Below, piece by piece: positions 1 through 5,475 of a stretch of 8,944 nucleotides of DNA. The notes under the pieces are model-generated. The model saw only the letters and a program-made list of their open reading frames with translations. It ran no database searches and had not been told where the DNA came from. Positions within the stretch are counted from its first letter, which is position 1. Each line of letters opens with the position of its first letter. A program made the position numbers and the translations under genes. The DNA is from Chlorobiota bacterium. GTDB taxonomy: Bacteria > Bacteroidota > Bacteroidia > Bacteroidales > JAADJA01. Location of the stretch: NCBI GenBank assembly GCA_030592565.1, contig JAUVIX010000138.1, positions 1 through 8,944 on the forward strand, read 5' to 3'.

Positions 1-24
1 ACATTACATTGTGTATCTGCTATT

Positions 25-168
25 TTATAGAGACATATCTTCAAAATCTTCACTTGTTAAGTTGACGCCAATGCGTACGTACGGGAAATAAATAACGAAG
101 CTATCAGCCCACAAGCCTCCCCACACCCGCCGTTTTTTCGAGCCCGCGCACAAATAAATGCGTTGCAT
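25..168 (-). CDS. Possible small ORF in repeat-like DNA (47 aa), doubtful
   Basis: The minus strand has an ATG at 168-166 followed by 46 more sense codons and a TAA at 27-25; an in-frame TAA lies directly before the ATG. The predicted peptide is basic near its N-terminus (SKKRR) and ends in an acidic tail (SEDFEDMSL). The middle is hydrophobic and aromatic (WADSFVIYFPYVRIGVN), which is not typical of random translation. I recognise no domain. The frame crosses the GC-rich stretch and both outer palindromes, so it may be a reading frame carried by a repeat family rather than an expressed gene, or the tail of a degraded gene. Low confidence that it is a real gene. Confidence 0.15.
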   Translation of the reverse strand: MQRIYLCAGSKKRRVWGGLWADSFVIYFPYVRIGVNLTSEDFEDMSL

Positions 169-172
169 TTAT
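154..172. repeat. Inverted repeat, 8-bp arms
   Basis: ATAAATGC at 154-161 and GCATTTAT at 165-172 are perfect reverse complements separated by three bases. No T-run follows, so it does not look like a terminator. A second short inverted repeat, TAACT/AGTTA with a 2-base gap, follows at 184-195. The pair may be part of a repeat remnant or an operator; nothing in the sequence decides between them. Confidence 0.4.
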
Positions 173-265
173 AAATGTAGCAATAACTTCAGTTACTGTT
201 TGAAATAGGGAGATTTATCGTACCCCCTCAATACTTGGATTTTGATAATGCAATAAAAATTCCCC

Positions 266-273
266 TATCTTTG
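266..273 (+). promoter_or_regulatory. Candidate Bacteroidota -7 box for the deacetylase gene
   Basis: TATCTTTG matches the Bacteroidota -7 consensus TAnnTTTG exactly. A possible -33 element, TTTG at 241-244, lies 21 bases upstream, a plausible spacing. The box ends only six bases before the ATG at 280, so transcription from here would give a very short or no 5' leader. An alternative is that the match is fortuitous and the gene is transcribed from further upstream. Confidence 0.5.
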
Positions 274-279
274 CATCAA

Positions 280-906
280 ATGTATTTCGTAAAAACACCC
301 GTCATATTATCCCTGTTTTATAACAATCTTATCTGGAAGGTTAACACTAGCAAAAAGGTTATTTATCTTACTTTTGATGATGGACCGGATGAAGAAGTTA
401 CTCCGAAAGTACTTGATATCCTTGATGAATACGATGCTAAGGCAACATTTTTTTGTCTTGGTAATAATGCTGAAAAACATCCCGGAATTATGGAGAGAAT
501 TGTGAAATCCGGACATGTACCTGGAAATCATTCCTACAGCCATAGAAACGGGTATAAAACTTACATAGGGGATTATATTGAAGATGTTAATAGGTGTGCA
601 AGAGTTTTTCAGTCAGAGCTTTTTCGTCCGCCATATGGTAGGATAAGATCGAAGCAGGCAAAGATACTTTCCAAAGATTATAAGATAATTATGTGGAGTA
701 TAATCCCAGGCGACTTTGACAGGAGAGTAACTAAAGAAAAGTGTCTTAGCAGGTCAATAAAAAACTCAGGTCAGGGAACTATAATTGTATTCCACGATTC
801 GCAAAAGGCAAAGGAGAAGGTTTTATATGCTCTGCCTCATTATCTTAAACATTTTAAAGACCAGGGATATTCGTTTGAAACTTTAAACTCCGGTTTATTC
901 GTGTAA
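280..906 (+). CDS. Polysaccharide deacetylase family protein (NodB domain)
   Basis: This 208-residue protein belongs to the NodB/carbohydrate esterase 4 family, metal-dependent enzymes that remove acetyl groups from N-acetylated sugars such as those of peptidoglycan or exopolysaccharide. The motifs are in order: TFDDGP at residues 31-36 (catalytic base and metal-binding aspartates), HSYSH at 84-88 (metal histidines), RPPYGR at 116-121, the WS..PGD segment around 139-145, and FHDS at 171-174 (catalytic histidine). The NodB domain fills almost the whole protein. There is no clear signal peptide, so the enzyme may act in the cytoplasm or use an uncleaved N-terminus. The frame stays open upstream to a TTG at 235, but the ATG at 280 gives the N-terminus usual in this subfamily (MYFVKTP) and leaves room for the promoter. 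It lies 30 bp upstream of the Ig-like lipoprotein gene. The substrate cannot be inferred. Confidence 0.9.
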   Translation: MYFVKTPVILSLFYNNLIWKVNTSKKVIYLTFDDGPDEEVTPKVLDILDEYDAKATFFCLGNNAEKHPGIMERIVKSGHVPGNHSYSHRNGYKTYIGDYIEDVNRCARVFQSELFRPPYGRIRSKQAKILSKDYKIIMWSIIPGDFDRRVTKEKCLSRSIKNSGQGTIIVFHDSQKAKEKVLYALPHYLKHFKDQGYSFETLNSGLFV

Positions 907-912
907 ATTTTA

Positions 913-920
913 CATCTTTG
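913..920 (+). promoter_or_regulatory. Weak candidate -7 box before the Ig-like lipoprotein gene
   Basis: CATCTTTG differs from the TAnnTTTG consensus by its first base and lies 16 bases upstream of the start codon at 937. The gap to the preceding gene is only 30 bp, so read-through from the deacetylase gene is at least as likely. No clear -33 element could be separated from coding sequence. Confidence 0.2.
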
Positions 921-936
921 TAAAAAAATTGAAGGT

Positions 937-2763
937 TTGAACAGGCTACTTAAAATAAACTCATTTCTGTCAATCGTTGTTGCAGTCGTAATGCTGACCC
1001 GCTGTGCAAACCCTGTTACACCCAGCGGCGGACCGAAAGATACTACACCACCAGTGTTTATTGAGTCGGAACCACCACTTTTTACAACATATTTTCATAG
1101 TAAATCAATCCGAATATATTTCGATGAATATGTGGTACTGGAAGATGTACAGAAGAATCTTATTATTTCACCACCTATGACAACTGTACCAGAGCTAAAG
1201 ATAAAGGGAAAGTCGGTTATTATAACTTTTGATGAAGAGTTTCTCAGTAACACTACTTACAATATCTATTTTGGCGATGCCATTGTGGATGTGAATGAGA
1301 GTAATCCGGCAAGCAATTTTCAGTATATTTTTTCCACAGGAGCTGTAATTGACTCTATGTCTCTTAACGGTTATGTTTATGATGCTTTTACACTTAAGCC
1401 TGTTGAAAGTGCTAATGTGATGCTCTATTATGATATGTATGACACAATTCCCTTCGACTCTGCACCCTTTTATGTGAGGCCATATTATATGACCAGGACT
1501 GACAAACAGGGAAATTTTGTTTTGAATAATCTCAGGGATTTGGGATACAAGATATTTGCTCTTGCAGATGAAAATGGTAATCTGATTTTTGACCAGCCAT
1601 CGGAGCGAATAGCTTTTATTGACAGCATTGTTTATCCATACTACATTCCACCAGATAAGATTCCGGATACAGTAATTAGAGATACAATTATGATTGATAC
1701 TGTGCAGAATAGTATCGTTATTGATAATGATACAGTTCAATATGTAATTACGACTGAAAAGGATACTCTGCTAAAGAAGATCATACAGAAGGATACTACA
1801 GCCTCAGGATTGCGAGAGTTTCCGCATTTTGACCTTAGTATGTTTACACAGATTGATTCGGTTCAGAAATTTATTAGAGCTGACCTTGTTAAGCCCGGGC
1901 GGGTAGATTTTATTTTTAAACGACCCACACATAATGCGAAGATTGTCCCGTTAAACTTCACTCCGGAGGATGTATGGGCACTTGAAGAAAATTGGCTTAC
2001 TGGTGATACGCTCACATACTGGTTAACTGGTATTTATCCCGATTCACTTGTTGCTGAAGTATATGACAATGGAGTTGTCCTGGATACCCTGGAGATGGCA
2101 TTAATGAAAATCTCAAGGACAAGAAAGGAAAAAAAGGAGGAAGAGAAACAAAAGAGTATTAAGTTAACAGCTAAAATAAATGCCGGTGGAGGAATAATTA
2201 AGCTGAATAAAACTTTGGCCCTTACATTTGATTATCCGGTTAAAGAATATGACTTTTCAAATGCAGTATTGTACGGAGGTGGCGATTCGCTCAATCCTGA
2301 AATCATATTTGTTGATTCACTGAAGCGTAAAGCTCAACTGAATTATAAATGGAAGGAGTCCTCGCAATATACACTTATAATTCCCGATAGTGCTGTTGTT
2401 GGTATCCAGGGTCATACAAACGACAGTCTAAAGTTTGGTATATCAACGAAATCAATTGAGGATTATGGTTTTTTGTTTATAACCATTATGGTGCAAAAGC
2501 CAGGCGAAAATTATATAATCCAGTTGATTGTTGATGATAAGATAATCCGAGAGGATGTAATTTCGGAATATGCGGAACTGAAATACGAATATTTAGATCC
2601 AGGTAGTTATATCCTTAAGGTGATTTGTGATGAAAACAGAAACGGGAAATGGGATGCCGGTAATTACATTTACGGTATTCAACCCGAGAAAGTGCGATTC
2701 TATTCCGGTGAGTTGAATGTAAGAGCTAACTGGGATTTGAAGGAGGAGTGGGAGATTGAATAG
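937..2763 (+). CDS. Ig-like (SbsA/Big_5-type) domain lipoprotein
   Basis: This 608-residue predicted lipoprotein has a hydrophobic signal segment (about residues 7-20) ending in LTRC, with the lipidated cysteine at residue 23. A bacterial Ig-like domain of the SbsA/Big_5 type follows at about 35-135 (DTTPPVF...ESEPP, then IRIYFDEYV and TTYNIYFGDAI). A second beta-rich segment at about 142-210 (GYVYDAFTLKPVESANVMLY) resembles carboxypeptidase-regulatory-like folds. The remainder is beta-rich with a lysine/glutamate-rich stretch around 393-406. Two acidic loops, DENGN near residue 211 and DENRNGKWD near 568, resemble calcium-binding loops. The start is taken as TTG at 937: the frame closes with the upstream gene's stop at 904-906, and the next ATG falls inside the signal peptide. 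Likely outer-membrane anchored; precise role unknown. Proteins of this architecture are common in Bacteroidota. Confidence 0.8.
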   Translation: MNRLLKINSFLSIVVAVVMLTRCANPVTPSGGPKDTTPPVFIESEPPLFTTYFHSKSIRIYFDEYVVLEDVQKNLIISPPMTTVPELKIKGKSVIITFDEEFLSNTTYNIYFGDAIVDVNESNPASNFQYIFSTGAVIDSMSLNGYVYDAFTLKPVESANVMLYYDMYDTIPFDSAPFYVRPYYMTRTDKQGNFVLNNLRDLGYKIFALADENGNLIFDQPSERIAFIDSIVYPYYIPPDKIPDTVIRDTIMIDTVQNSIVIDNDTVQYVITTEKDTLLKKIIQKDTTASGLREFPHFDLSMFTQIDSVQKFIRADLVKPGRVDFIFKRPTHNAKIVPLNFTPEDVWALEENWLTGDTLTYWLTGIYPDSLVAEVYDNGVVLDTLEMALMKISRTRKEKKEEEKQKSIKLTAKINAGGGIIKLNKTLALTFDYPVKEYDFSNAVLYGGGDSLNPEIIFVDSLKRKAQLNYKWKESSQYTLIIPDSAVVGIQGHTNDSLKFGISTKSIEDYGFLFITIMVQKPGENYIIQLIVDDKIIREDVISEYAELKYEYLDPGSYILKVICDENRNGKWDAGNYIYGIQPEKVRFYSGELNVRANWDLKEEWEIE

Positions 2764-2874
2764 TGCCCCTCGACTTCACTCGGGGCGACAATGATGGAAT
2801 AATCAGAAGCAGAAAGTAGCGTCATCTTGCTACTTCAAAAAGGATGACATAAATTACGAAAGAATTATTTCCTA
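2764..2874. repeat. Intergenic hairpin region between convergent genes, repeat-like
   Basis: This gap separates the convergent lipoprotein and alanine dehydrogenase genes. It starts with a hairpin at 2765-2786 (GCCC...GGGC with an inner CGA/TCG step and a two-base bulge), whose sequence resembles a dispersed intergenic palindrome I have seen in many environmental bacterial genomes. Two further stems overlap: AAGTAGC 2814-2820 with GCTACTT 2829-2835, and GTCATC 2821-2826 with GATGAC 2843-2848. The second stem's left arm sits in the loop of the first, so they cannot both form as simple hairpins. No T-run follows any stem, so a classical terminator is not clear, though the position would suit bidirectional termination. 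Confidence 0.5.
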
Positions 2875-4098
2875 TTATCTAAGCGCTGCCATAAGCAGGT
2901 CAATATTTTGATATGGCAGTGTGAAATATTCTCCAATGTAAGGTTTGGTAAGAGTTCCGTTTAACAGGTAAACTCCGTTTCTGGCTCCGGGATCCAGTTG
3001 GAGTAAAGTTTCAAATCCACCTTCGTCACCTGCTTTCAGAAGAATAGGAGTCAAAAAGTTGCTAAGTGCATAGGAGGCAGTATGAGGCACCTTTGATGCA
3101 ATATTAGGAACGCAGTAATGAGTAACTCCTTCTCTTATAAAAACAGGCTCTTTGTGATTTGTGATTTTTGACGTTTCGACGCAACCTCCCTGATCAATAC
3201 TGACGTCAATTATTATAGAGCCTTTATTCATTTGTCTTACCATATCCTCGGTAATAAGAATTGGCGACATCCCTTCCTTTGCATGCATAGCTGCTATCAC
3301 GACATCTGCTGTTTTTAGTGCTTTTATCAGCACTTTAGGTTGAAGAATGGAAGTGAATAATCTGGCGTTAACAGCATCTTGTAAGCGACGTAATTTGTAT
3401 ATCGAATTATCAAATACTTTTACAATGGCACCAAGGCCAATAGCTGCCCGGGCAGCATATTCAGCTACTGTTCCGGAGCCGAGAATAACAACCTCGGTAG
3501 GGGAGATACCCGGAAATCCACCAAATAAAGTTCCTTTTCCATACTCGGGATTTTCCAGACACTTTGCTGCAATAAAAACAGAAGCAGTTCCGACGATCTC
3601 ACTTATTCCTTTCAGAATGGGGAAGATTCCTGTTTTATCTTTAATATATTCATAAGCAAAGGTTGTTATTTTCTTTGCCATAAGTTTTTCGAAATACTCT
3701 CTTTTCTGTCCGGTAAGGTGCAGTGACGAGATGATTGTCTGTCTTGATTTCATCATCTCAATTTCTTCTATTGAGGGAGGAGCTACTTTTACAATCAGGT
3801 CGGATTTGAATATCTCCCTGCTGTTGTAAATAATTTCTGCACCTACCTCGCTGTAGTCGGTATCAGTAAAATGTGCTGCTTTCCCAGCATCAGACTCAAG
3901 CAAAACTCTGTGTCCGTTAGCAATCAGTAGTCCAACAGCCTGAGGAGCCAGTGGAACCCTGTTTTCCTGGTAAGAAGTCTCTTTTGGAACACCAATGGTA
4001 AAACTACTTTTTTGTCTGTTAACTTCCAGTGTTTCAGCTTGTGGAAGTGAATTCTCTGAATTTGAGAATTTTACGAATCCGTTTTGTTCACTTTCCAT
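2875..4098 (-). CDS. ald: Alanine dehydrogenase
   Basis: Alanine dehydrogenase (EC 1.4.1.1) interconverts L-alanine and pyruvate plus ammonia using NAD in the cytoplasm. At 407 residues it is longer than the usual ~370 because of a polar N-terminal extension of about 33 residues before TIGVPKE. Conserved features in order are R47 (substrate arginine in ENRVPLAP), K104 (LIVKVAPP), H127 (SSLHLTG), a glycine-rich NAD-binding turn GSGTVAEYAARAAIGLGA at 207-224 with acidic D230 at the end of the next strand, D302 in SIDQGG, and N332 in HYCVPNIASKVP. The family also includes the related PntA transhydrogenase subunit, but the length and the IDQGGCVETS and HYCVPN motifs point to Ald. It follows tsaE on the same strand after 65 bp, possibly in one transcript. 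The nucleotide loop is GSGTVA rather than the GGGVVG form of well-studied Ald enzymes. The start at 4098 is the only supported ATG before the conserved core. Confidence 0.88.
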   Translation of the reverse strand: MESEQNGFVKFSNSENSLPQAETLEVNRQKSSFTIGVPKETSYQENRVPLAPQAVGLLIANGHRVLLESDAGKAAHFTDTDYSEVGAEIIYNSREIFKSDLIVKVAPPSIEEIEMMKSRQTIISSLHLTGQKREYFEKLMAKKITTFAYEYIKDKTGIFPILKGISEIVGTASVFIAAKCLENPEYGKGTLFGGFPGISPTEVVILGSGTVAEYAARAAIGLGAIVKVFDNSIYKLRRLQDAVNARLFTSILQPKVLIKALKTADVVIAAMHAKEGMSPILITEDMVRQMNKGSIIIDVSIDQGGCVETSKITNHKEPVFIREGVTHYCVPNIASKVPHTASYALSNFLTPILLKAGDEGGFETLLQLDPGARNGVYLLNGTLTKPYIGEYFTLPYQNIDLLMAALR

Positions 4099-4123
4099 TG
4101 AATATCACTAATTAATTTTGCAT

Positions 4124-4131
4124 TAAAGGTA
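4124..4131 (-). promoter_or_regulatory. Weak candidate -7 box upstream of ald
   Basis: On the minus strand this reads TACCTTTA, matching TAnnTTTG except for the last base, 25 bases before the ald start codon. No TTTG -33 element is evident at the expected distance. It would allow ald to be transcribed independently of tsaE, but the match is weak in such AT-rich DNA. Confidence 0.25.
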
Positions 4132-4163
4132 CAACATTTTTTCTATTATATGATTGGTAATCC

Positions 4164-4577
4164 TTAAAAAGTTATTAAACGGGTATTATCTTCTCTGTCA
4201 ACATTGATATCGACTCTGATTGTTTCTTCTGGTAAAAACTCCTCAATTTTTTCGGGCCACTCTATCAGACAATAGGAATTGCTGTAGAAATAATCTTCAT
4301 AGCCAATATCGAAAAGTTCACCTGCATTTTTTAATCTGTAAAAATCGAAATGGAAAATTTGCTCATTGTCTGATGTTAAATATTCATTAATAATTGCAAA
4401 TGTCGGACTTGAAACAATATCCTCAACTCCAAGATGTTTGCAGATTGCTTTAATGAAAGTTGTTTTACCTACTCCCATCTCACCATAAAATGCAAATATT
4501 TTTCTATCAGGGTAAGCATTTATTAACTTTTCCGCCGCATTACCAAGGTCACTCTCTGTTCGACTAATAATTTTCAT
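4164..4577 (-). CDS. tsaE: tRNA t6A biosynthesis ATPase TsaE
   Basis: TsaE is the small P-loop ATPase that works with TsaB and TsaD to make N6-threonylcarbamoyladenosine at position 37 of ANN-decoding tRNAs. The 137-residue length is normal. The Walker A motif GEMGVGKTT is at residues 32-40, the switch-like segment SSPTFAIINEY at 56-66, the Walker B-like FHFDFYRL at 75-82, and the characteristic IEWPEK at 105-110. The ATG at 4577 gives the expected short N-terminus before the P-loop. It is followed on the same strand by ald 65 bp downstream. My recollection is that tsaE and ald are neighbours in many Bacteroidota, often after porX; porX is not present here, and a secreted protein of unknown function lies upstream instead. 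Confidence 0.93.
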   Translation of the reverse strand: MKIISRTESDLGNAAEKLINAYPDRKIFAFYGEMGVGKTTFIKAICKHLGVEDIVSSPTFAIINEYLTSDNEQIFHFDFYRLKNAGELFDIGYEDYFYSNSYCLIEWPEKIEEFLPEETIRVDINVDREDNTRLITF

Positions 4578-4599
4578 AACATCATATCTTTATAATATA

Positions 4600-4613
4600 T
4601 TGACAACAATGCG
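4600..4613. repeat. 14-base motif shared with the left flank
   Basis: TTGACAACAATGCG here and TTGACGCCAATGCG at 62-75 are identical at 12 of 14 bases and in the same orientation. Both lie in gene-free DNA and both are followed by a small palindrome. This suggests two diverged members of one intergenic repeat family. Confidence 0.4.
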
Positions 4614-4629
4614 CAAGCGTCTACGCTTG
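4614..4629. repeat. Small perfect hairpin in spacer
   Basis: CAAGCGT (4614-4620) and ACGCTTG (4623-4629) are perfect reverse complements separated by two bases, so a realistic hairpin has six pairs and a four-base loop. It lies downstream of the secreted-protein gene and upstream of tsaE on the minus strand. There is no adjacent T-run of terminator quality, so it is listed as a repeat. Confidence 0.5.
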
Positions 4630-4639
4630 TGAGAAAAGG

Positions 4640-4671
4640 CTCCAGTCTCCAGTCGGTAGTCTCCAGTCAGC
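4640..4671. repeat. Short tandem repeat with CTCCAGTC units
   Basis: CTCCAGTC occurs three times, at 4640-4647, 4647-4654 and 4661-4668. The longer unit AGTCTCCAGTC is perfectly repeated at 4644-4654 and 4658-4668, a 14-base period. It lies in the 142-bp gap between tsaE and the secreted-protein gene, beside the hairpin at 4614-4629. Similar short repeats occur between genes in Bacteroidota chromosomes. Function is unknown. Confidence 0.7.
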
Positions 4672-4719
4672 AATCCTAAACATCAAACTTAAACTTGGAA
4701 CATCCAAACATACCACTCC

Positions 4720-5355
4720 TCACTCCTTCCTGCCCTCCATTTCCCCGTGCCATTTATTATAATACCTGACAATTCGGTAAATGTCGGCAAATTTATAATC
4801 TCTTGCTTCGATTTTTTTTGACAATTGGGGGTAATCTGAAAAAAATGGCGGCATTTTTTTGTAAAATGAATCCCACTGCGCTTCTGTCTTATCACCATTT
4901 CCTTTTATCAGGATAAAATAATCCAGCTTTGCCGAAGTCGGATATCCCAGAAAATAGTTTTTAATATATGAGCCCTCAACCCATCCTCCTTCCAGCGCCT
5001 CCTTATAAAAAATGTAAAGCTCCAGATAACCATCAATTGCAAGCCGGGCAAAGACATAGCTTTCAGCCCCAGTCTTAATTGAATTATATTTTATTTTTTC
5101 AAAACCATTAACAACCGTAAAACTTTTTATTTCGCCAGGATGAATTCTGTAATAGTTCCCTGAAGTGTCGATAAAAGAAATTCGCCATTGCAACTTTGCA
5201 AAATTAATTTCTTCATTTTCATCTAATGGTATTATCATTGACCCCTTTACAGTATCTGAGTTATGGGTTATATACCAGGCCTCTGTATTCTTAAAGTTTC
5301 CGAGCACTGTGTAGGAAAACAAAGTAATCAATATAAAAACAAAGAATTTCTCCAT
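4720..5355 (-). CDS. Secreted protein of unknown function
   Basis: This is a 211-residue protein with a typical signal peptide: MEKFF, then a hydrophobic stretch to about residue 18 (VFILITLFSYTVLG), with likely cleavage after residue 19. No lipobox cysteine follows, so export to the periplasm or beyond is predicted. The mature part is aromatic-rich and predicted beta-rich in the first 140 residues (SDTVKGSM, YRIHPGEIKSF, ESYVFARLA, YLELYIFYKEA). A helical C-terminus (YPQLSKKIEARDYKFADIYRIVRYYNKW, 175-202) resembles the tail of a group of uncharacterised Bacteroidota exported proteins. I recognise no enzyme motif. The ATG at 5355 begins the signal peptide. It is transcribed divergently from nusB and separated from tsaE by a repeat-bearing 142-bp gap, so it is probably its own transcription unit. 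Confidence 0.75.
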   Translation of the reverse strand: MEKFFVFILITLFSYTVLGNFKNTEAWYITHNSDTVKGSMIIPLDENEEINFAKLQWRISFIDTSGNYYRIHPGEIKSFTVVNGFEKIKYNSIKTGAESYVFARLAIDGYLELYIFYKEALEGGWVEGSYIKNYFLGYPTSAKLDYFILIKGNGDKTEAQWDSFYKKMPPFFSDYPQLSKKIEARDYKFADIYRIVRYYNKWHGEMEGRKE

Positions 5356-5389
5356 ATATGATTCGATAAAAACTCCTGCTAAACGGTTG

Positions 5390-5397
5390 CAAAAGTA
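5390..5397 (-). promoter_or_regulatory. Candidate -7 box for the secreted-protein gene
   Basis: On the minus strand the sequence is TACTTTTG, an exact match to TAnnTTTG, 34 bases upstream of the start codon at 5355. A T-rich tract lies upstream in place of a clean -33 TTTG. Together with the plus-strand box at 5448-5455 it makes a compact divergent promoter region. Confidence 0.5.
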
Positions 5398-5447
5398 AAA
5401 AAGTATTGCATCTTTAAAAGTTCCCTTTTTTCATTTAAAAAAAGCTA

Positions 5448-5455
5448 TATCTTTG
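5448..5455 (+). promoter_or_regulatory. Candidate -7 box for nusB
   Basis: TATCTTTG matches TAnnTTTG exactly and is identical to the box before the deacetylase gene. It ends 20 bases before the nusB ATG at 5476, giving a leader of roughly 15 bases. A T-run at about 5426-5431 occupies the -33 area; no exact TTTG is present there. Confidence 0.5.
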
Positions 5456-5475
5456 CAAAAAATTCTTTGAAATAT

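Larger units (their letters stand above)
1..279. other. Gene-free left flank with repeat-like sequence
   Basis: No convincing protein-coding gene lies here. Roughly 108-150 is much richer in G and C than the surrounding AT-rich DNA. The stretch contains a 10-base palindrome at 74-83 (CGTACGTACG), an 8-base inverted repeat at 154-172 and a 5-base inverted repeat at 184-195. The only noteworthy open frame is a 47-codon minus-strand frame (168-25), described separately. The last part (about 235-279) carries the probable promoter of the deacetylase gene. The mixture of small palindromes and unusual base composition suggests the remnant of a dispersed intergenic repeat or an insertion, but no element ends or target duplication can be delimited from this window. 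Confidence 0.5.

Noticed and set aside
61..83. Integron attC-type recombination site
   Set aside because: The GTTGACG sequence does not fit the GTTRRRY core, and no matching inverse core or integrase is seen.
235..279. TTG start 15 codons upstream for the deacetylase
   Set aside because: The extra residues do not resemble the family, and the stretch contains the probable promoter boxes; ATG 280 fits the usual N-terminus.
1195..1740. 181-codon open frame on the minus strand
   Set aside because: It lies fully inside the Ig-like lipoprotein gene, has no recognisable domain and is rich in isoleucine, asparagine and cysteine, as expected for an antisense shadow of AT-rich coding DNA.
3347..3655. 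102-codon open frame on the plus strand
   Set aside because: It overlaps the conserved NAD-binding part of alanine dehydrogenase on the other strand and shows no domain of its own.
4640..4671. CRISPR array
   Set aside because: The repeat units are only 8-11 bases with gaps of a few bases, there are three copies and no cas gene is nearby.
4689..4898. 69-codon minus-strand frame overlapping the end of the secreted-protein gene
   Set aside because: It is out of frame with the signal-peptide-bearing gene, lacks any recognisable domain and is explained as a shadow.
5467..5475. TTG start three codons upstream for nusB
   Set aside because: The ATG at 5476 directly precedes the family start LSRRHLRIK and is a stronger start codon.
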